Source: Synergistaceae bacterium
GTDB lineage: Bacteria; Synergistota; Synergistia; Synergistales; Aminobacteriaceae
Reading direction: 5' to 3'
NCBI GenBank assembly: GCA_017448375.1
Contig: JAFSLR010000084.1
Coordinates: 1-9,042 of the forward strand
DNA: 9,042 nucleotides
In this document: one piece after another, positions 6,925 to 9,042 of the stretch
Numbering within the stretch: the first letter of the stretch is position 1
Layout of the letters: every line of letters starts with the position of its first letter
Translations under genes and position numbers: made by a program
The notes under the pieces: generated by a model
Told to the model about the DNA's origin: nothing
Database searches by the model: none
What the model saw: the letters and a program-made list of their open reading frames with translations, nothing else

Positions 6925-8226
6925 CTAGTATGCAAGCCATGTGCTTATCGAAGGTATGTAAACGATAAGTGCCAATGACAGCAAGAATGCCACGATAAAC
7001 GGGAACGCCCTCTTCGCAACGTCCATAGGCTGATCCTGCGAGATGTTCCCCGCAACGAACAAATCAAGCCCGAACGGAGGAGTCGCAAGCCCTATCGACA
7101 AGCAGCAAACAAGCACAACGCCGAAATGTACCTCATTAACTCCGAGCATCTTAACCGCAGGGAGAAGGACAGGTGCGAGAATGATAATCGCCGGGCCCGT
7201 GTCCATAATCATACCCAGTATCAAGAATATGATTGTGCAAATGGTGAGGACTGCAACGTCGCTGTGGAAGTTGTTGAGAATGAAATCCTGCACCGCTGAT
7301 GTTGCGTGTGTGAGCGACAATACGCGCCCGAATGCCGTTGCGAATGCTAGAATGAATGCGAGTCCGCCGTAAGTCTTTACACTGCTTGTGAGGAAAGCAG
7401 GAAGTGCCGAGAACTTTATCGTCCTCTCAATGAACAAGCAGACGATTATCGCGTAGAAGACCGATACAACTGCCGCTTCAGTGGGCGTGAAGAATCCCGA
7501 ATATATACCGCCGAGAATGATTACCGGGCACATTAACGCCCAGAATGAATCCTTGAACAAAGGCCAGAATCCGTTCTTACTGATTTCGTCAAGCCTTTTC
7601 TGTGTCTTCTCGTTAATTTCGGCTTTATTCTCTCTGTTTGTTGCGCAGTAGAAAACCGCATAGGCCATGAGGAACAACCCTATCAATATTCCGGGAAATA
7701 CTCCGCCCAAGAATAATTTTCCGGTTGAAACGCCCGTTGCCAATGAGCAAAGGACGAAAGGTATTGACGGCGGAATTATGACTCCGAGTCCGCCAGCAAC
7801 CGCTATCAATCCTGCTGCCCATGTCTTGTTGTAGCCTAAGTCAACCATAAACGGAATGCACATTGCACCGACTGCTGCTGTTGTTGCCGGGCCTGAACCC
7901 GAAATTGCTCCGTAGAACAAGCACGTCAAAACTACTGCGCAAGGAACTCCGCCCGTGAATCTTCCGACAAAGTATGAGAAGAAGTTAAAGAGTTTCTTTG
8001 AGATTCCGCCTTCGGCCATGATTACTCCGCCGAGAATGAACAGAGGAACCGCAAGAATCGGTGTTGAGTTTGCGCCGGATAATGTGTTGTCGACGATCTG
8101 AGGAATGACTCCGCCTCTTGCCATCATGAGAATGGGAGCGACTGAGCCGAGAATCATACTTACCCCGATAGGTATCGAGAGCACTATTGCCACGAGAAAT
8201 ACTACGAATACGAGTAACGCTGCCAT
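6925..8226 (-). CDS. dctM: TRAP transporter large permease (DctM family)
   Basis: Main membrane subunit of the TRAP transporter, using an ion (usually sodium) gradient to move the substrate across the inner membrane. The 433 residues match the usual length of about 425-430 and appear to contain about a dozen hydrophobic segments. Two conserved elevator-hairpin regions are clear: YGAISGSGPATTAAVG (105-120) followed by IIPPSIPFV (150-158), and MDTGPAIIILAPVLLP (341-356) followed by HFGVVLV and GLATPPFGLDLFV (379-391). The ATG lies three bases after the dctQ stop and is preceded by GAGGGGG as SD. It is the second gene of the dctQ-dctM-dctP operon; no Q-M fusion is present. Confidence 0.96.
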   Translation of the reverse strand: MAALLVFVVFLVAIVLSIPIGVSMILGSVAPILMMARGGVIPQIVDNTLSGANSTPILAVPLFILGGVIMAEGGISKKLFNFFSYFVGRFTGGVPCAVVLTCLFYGAISGSGPATTAAVGAMCIPFMVDLGYNKTWAAGLIAVAGGLGVIIPPSIPFVLCSLATGVSTGKLFLGGVFPGILIGLFLMAYAVFYCATNRENKAEINEKTQKRLDEISKNGFWPLFKDSFWALMCPVIILGGIYSGFFTPTEAAVVSVFYAIIVCLFIERTIKFSALPAFLTSSVKTYGGLAFILAFATAFGRVLSLTHATSAVQDFILNNFHSDVAVLTICTIIFLILGMIMDTGPAIIILAPVLLPAVKMLGVNEVHFGVVLVCCLSIGLATPPFGLDLFVAGNISQDQPMDVAKRAFPFIVAFLLSLALIVYIPSISTWLAY

Positions 8227-8229
8227 TGA

Positions 8230-8802
8230 TTATTTCGCCCCCTCTGCTGCTTTTGCCGCTTCAAGTTCGGCCTTTGCGTCAAGCTGTGTCTGCTCAAGCG
8301 TGGTGAGCTCCCTCTCATTGAACTTGCTCAGGTGAATGAAGAACATCTGCACTGACCTTAGAGTCGCAAGGCAGAACCCGAAAAGCCCTACCGCATAAAG
8401 CCACCACATCGGCCAGTTCATAGCGGGGGAAGTCTCAGCTACTGCGCCTTCGAGCATTTCGCCCCTTGACCACTTGAGACACTCTATGCAGTGATACGCA
8501 AGAAGAGCCATGCACAGACCCACAATAACGTCAACACAGAGATTGATTATCTTGCGGGCTTTCTGGGGCATGAGGTCAATTATTACGTTGACGCGGAGCA
8601 TGTTAGCTTTGCGGACTGTGTAAGGGAGCGAGATAAATACGCTCATAATCCACATGAAGCGCGAAAATTCTTCCGCCCATGTAAGCGACGGTAAGAACGG
8701 GATCTTTCTGACGATAACCTGAAGCATCATGACACATGCAATCAGTATCAGAAATATGACCATTAAGCACTCTTCAAAATGCTCATCAAGCCATTTGAAC
8801 AT
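8230..8802 (-). CDS. dctQ: TRAP transporter small permease (DctQ family)
   Basis: Small membrane subunit that supports DctM in the TRAP complex. The 190-residue protein has four hydrophobic segments at about 12-32, 47-64, 84-106 and 129-153. The family motif is seen as LTWAEEFSRFMWIMSVFIS (40-58; canonical form W-x-E-E-x-x-R). Residues about 160-190 form a charged Ala/Glu/Lys tail likely to be helical and cytoplasmic, longer than the C-terminus I expect for DctQ. A strong SD (AAGGAGG, 8819-8813) lies ten bases before the ATG. It is the first TRAP gene; the order Q-M-P puts the binding protein last, whereas dctP often comes first. Confidence 0.94.
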   Translation of the reverse strand: MFKWLDEHFEECLMVIFLILIACVMMLQVIVRKIPFLPSLTWAEEFSRFMWIMSVFISLPYTVRKANMLRVNVIIDLMPQKARKIINLCVDVIVGLCMALLAYHCIECLKWSRGEMLEGAVAETSPAMNWPMWWLYAVGLFGFCLATLRSVQMFFIHLSKFNERELTTLEQTQLDAKAELEAAKAAEGAK

Positions 8803-8829
8803 GAAAAATATTCCTCCTTATATTTATAT

Positions 8830-8884
8830 TGATTAGTGGATAATGATTAGCGAAAATCCTCACACTTCACACTATCCACTATCA
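8830..8884. repeat. Long imperfect inverted repeat (hairpin) between the lyase and dctQ
   Basis: The arms are TGAT-T-AGTGGATAATG (8830-8845) and CACTATCCACTATCA (8870-8884). They pair as 15 base pairs with one bulged base and one G-U pair, around a 24-base loop. The core AGTGGATA/TATCCACT is perfect. It starts two bases after the lyase stop on the minus strand. No T-run follows in that direction, so it is not a classical terminator. It could be an mRNA-stabilising or attenuating hairpin, or a copy of a dispersed intergenic repeat. Confidence 0.55.
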
Positions 8885-8885
8885 T

Positions 8886-9042
8886 TTACTCCGACTGGGA
8901 CGCAATTAAATCCTTTGAGCGTCCGGCCCTCAAAACGTAGCTGTCCAAGTCATGGCCGACAATCTCGCGAACCTTGCGGGACATCTCCATAACCTTCAGC
9001 ACGTCAACACCCGTCTCAATTCCCATCTCGTCAAGCATGTTG
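8886..9042 (-). CDS. HMG-CoA-lyase-like (HMGL family) protein, C-terminal 51 residues only
   Basis: Only the end of this gene lies in the window; its start is beyond the right edge. The visible 51 residues begin NMLDEMGIETGVDVLKVMEM and continue through REIVGH, finishing with LRAGRSKDLIASQSE and TAA. The MGIETGVD segment followed by a helix and an E-x-VGH element is typical of the C-terminus of hydroxymethylglutaryl-CoA lyase and related pyruvate-carboxyltransferase-fold lyases. Those enzymes split 3-hydroxy-3-methylglutaryl-CoA or similar acyl-CoAs using a divalent metal; the metal-binding and catalytic residues are outside the window. It is co-directional with dctQ, 83 bases upstream, so it may share a transcript and metabolic theme with the TRAP genes. 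Confidence 0.72.
   Translation of the reverse strand, partial: NMLDEMGIETGVDVLKVMEMSRKVREIVGHDLDSYVLRAGRSKDLIASQSE

Noticed and set aside
7043..7372. A 109-codon plus-strand frame opposite dctM.
   Set aside because: It is antisense to the strongly conserved second hairpin region of dctM and resembles no family.

Overview
The window comes from a moderately G+C (roughly 45-50%) anaerobic-type bacterium. A TRAP transporter, an HMG-CoA-lyase-like gene and a gene of the poly-gamma-glutamate system family would fit Synergistota or a similar Gram-negative anaerobe. That assignment is inference from family distribution only; nothing in the window fixes the taxonomy.

Layout. (1) Positions 1-4238, minus strand: one very long, uninterrupted reading frame (1412 codons in the window, C-terminus cut by the left edge). 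It encodes a single-chain type ISP restriction-modification enzyme (LlaGI/LlaBIII type) with Mrr-like nuclease, SF2 helicase/translocase, N6-adenine methyltransferase and target-recognition parts in that order. (2) Positions 4239-4307: a 69-bp divergent intergenic region. It holds a perfect 15-bp palindrome, a good minus-strand promoter and a strong plus-strand -10 and Shine-Dalgarno (SD). (3) Positions 4308-4836, plus strand: a two-gene Phd/Doc-type toxin-antitoxin module with a very small (49 aa) antitoxin overlapping a 128-aa Doc/Fic toxin. (4) Positions 4906-5712, plus strand: a poly-gamma-glutamate system family protein that lacks the membrane anchor I expect at its N-terminus. (5) Positions 5755-5790: an intrinsic terminator for the minus strand. 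(6) Positions 5809-8802, minus strand: a compact TRAP transporter operon, dctQ-dctM-dctP. (7) Positions 8830-8884: a long imperfect hairpin. (8) Positions 8886-9042, minus strand: the C-terminal end of an HMG-CoA-lyase-like protein, upstream of the TRAP genes and on the same strand.

How it fits together. Positions 1-4836 form a small defence module: a self-contained R-M enzyme back to back with a toxin-antitoxin pair. Their promoters share one palindrome that covers the R-M -10 box and abuts the antitoxin -10 box, so joint control is plausible. The toxin-antitoxin part is more A+T-rich (about 40% G+C by hand count over 4321-4800) than sampled lines on either side, consistent with horizontal acquisition. 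It sits directly before the N-terminally shortened poly-gamma-glutamate gene. The right part is metabolic: carboxylate uptake (TRAP) beside a lyase acting on a branched hydroxy-acyl-CoA. No RNA genes, CRISPR arrays or insertion sequences were seen, and no gene-free stretch exceeds 300 bases.
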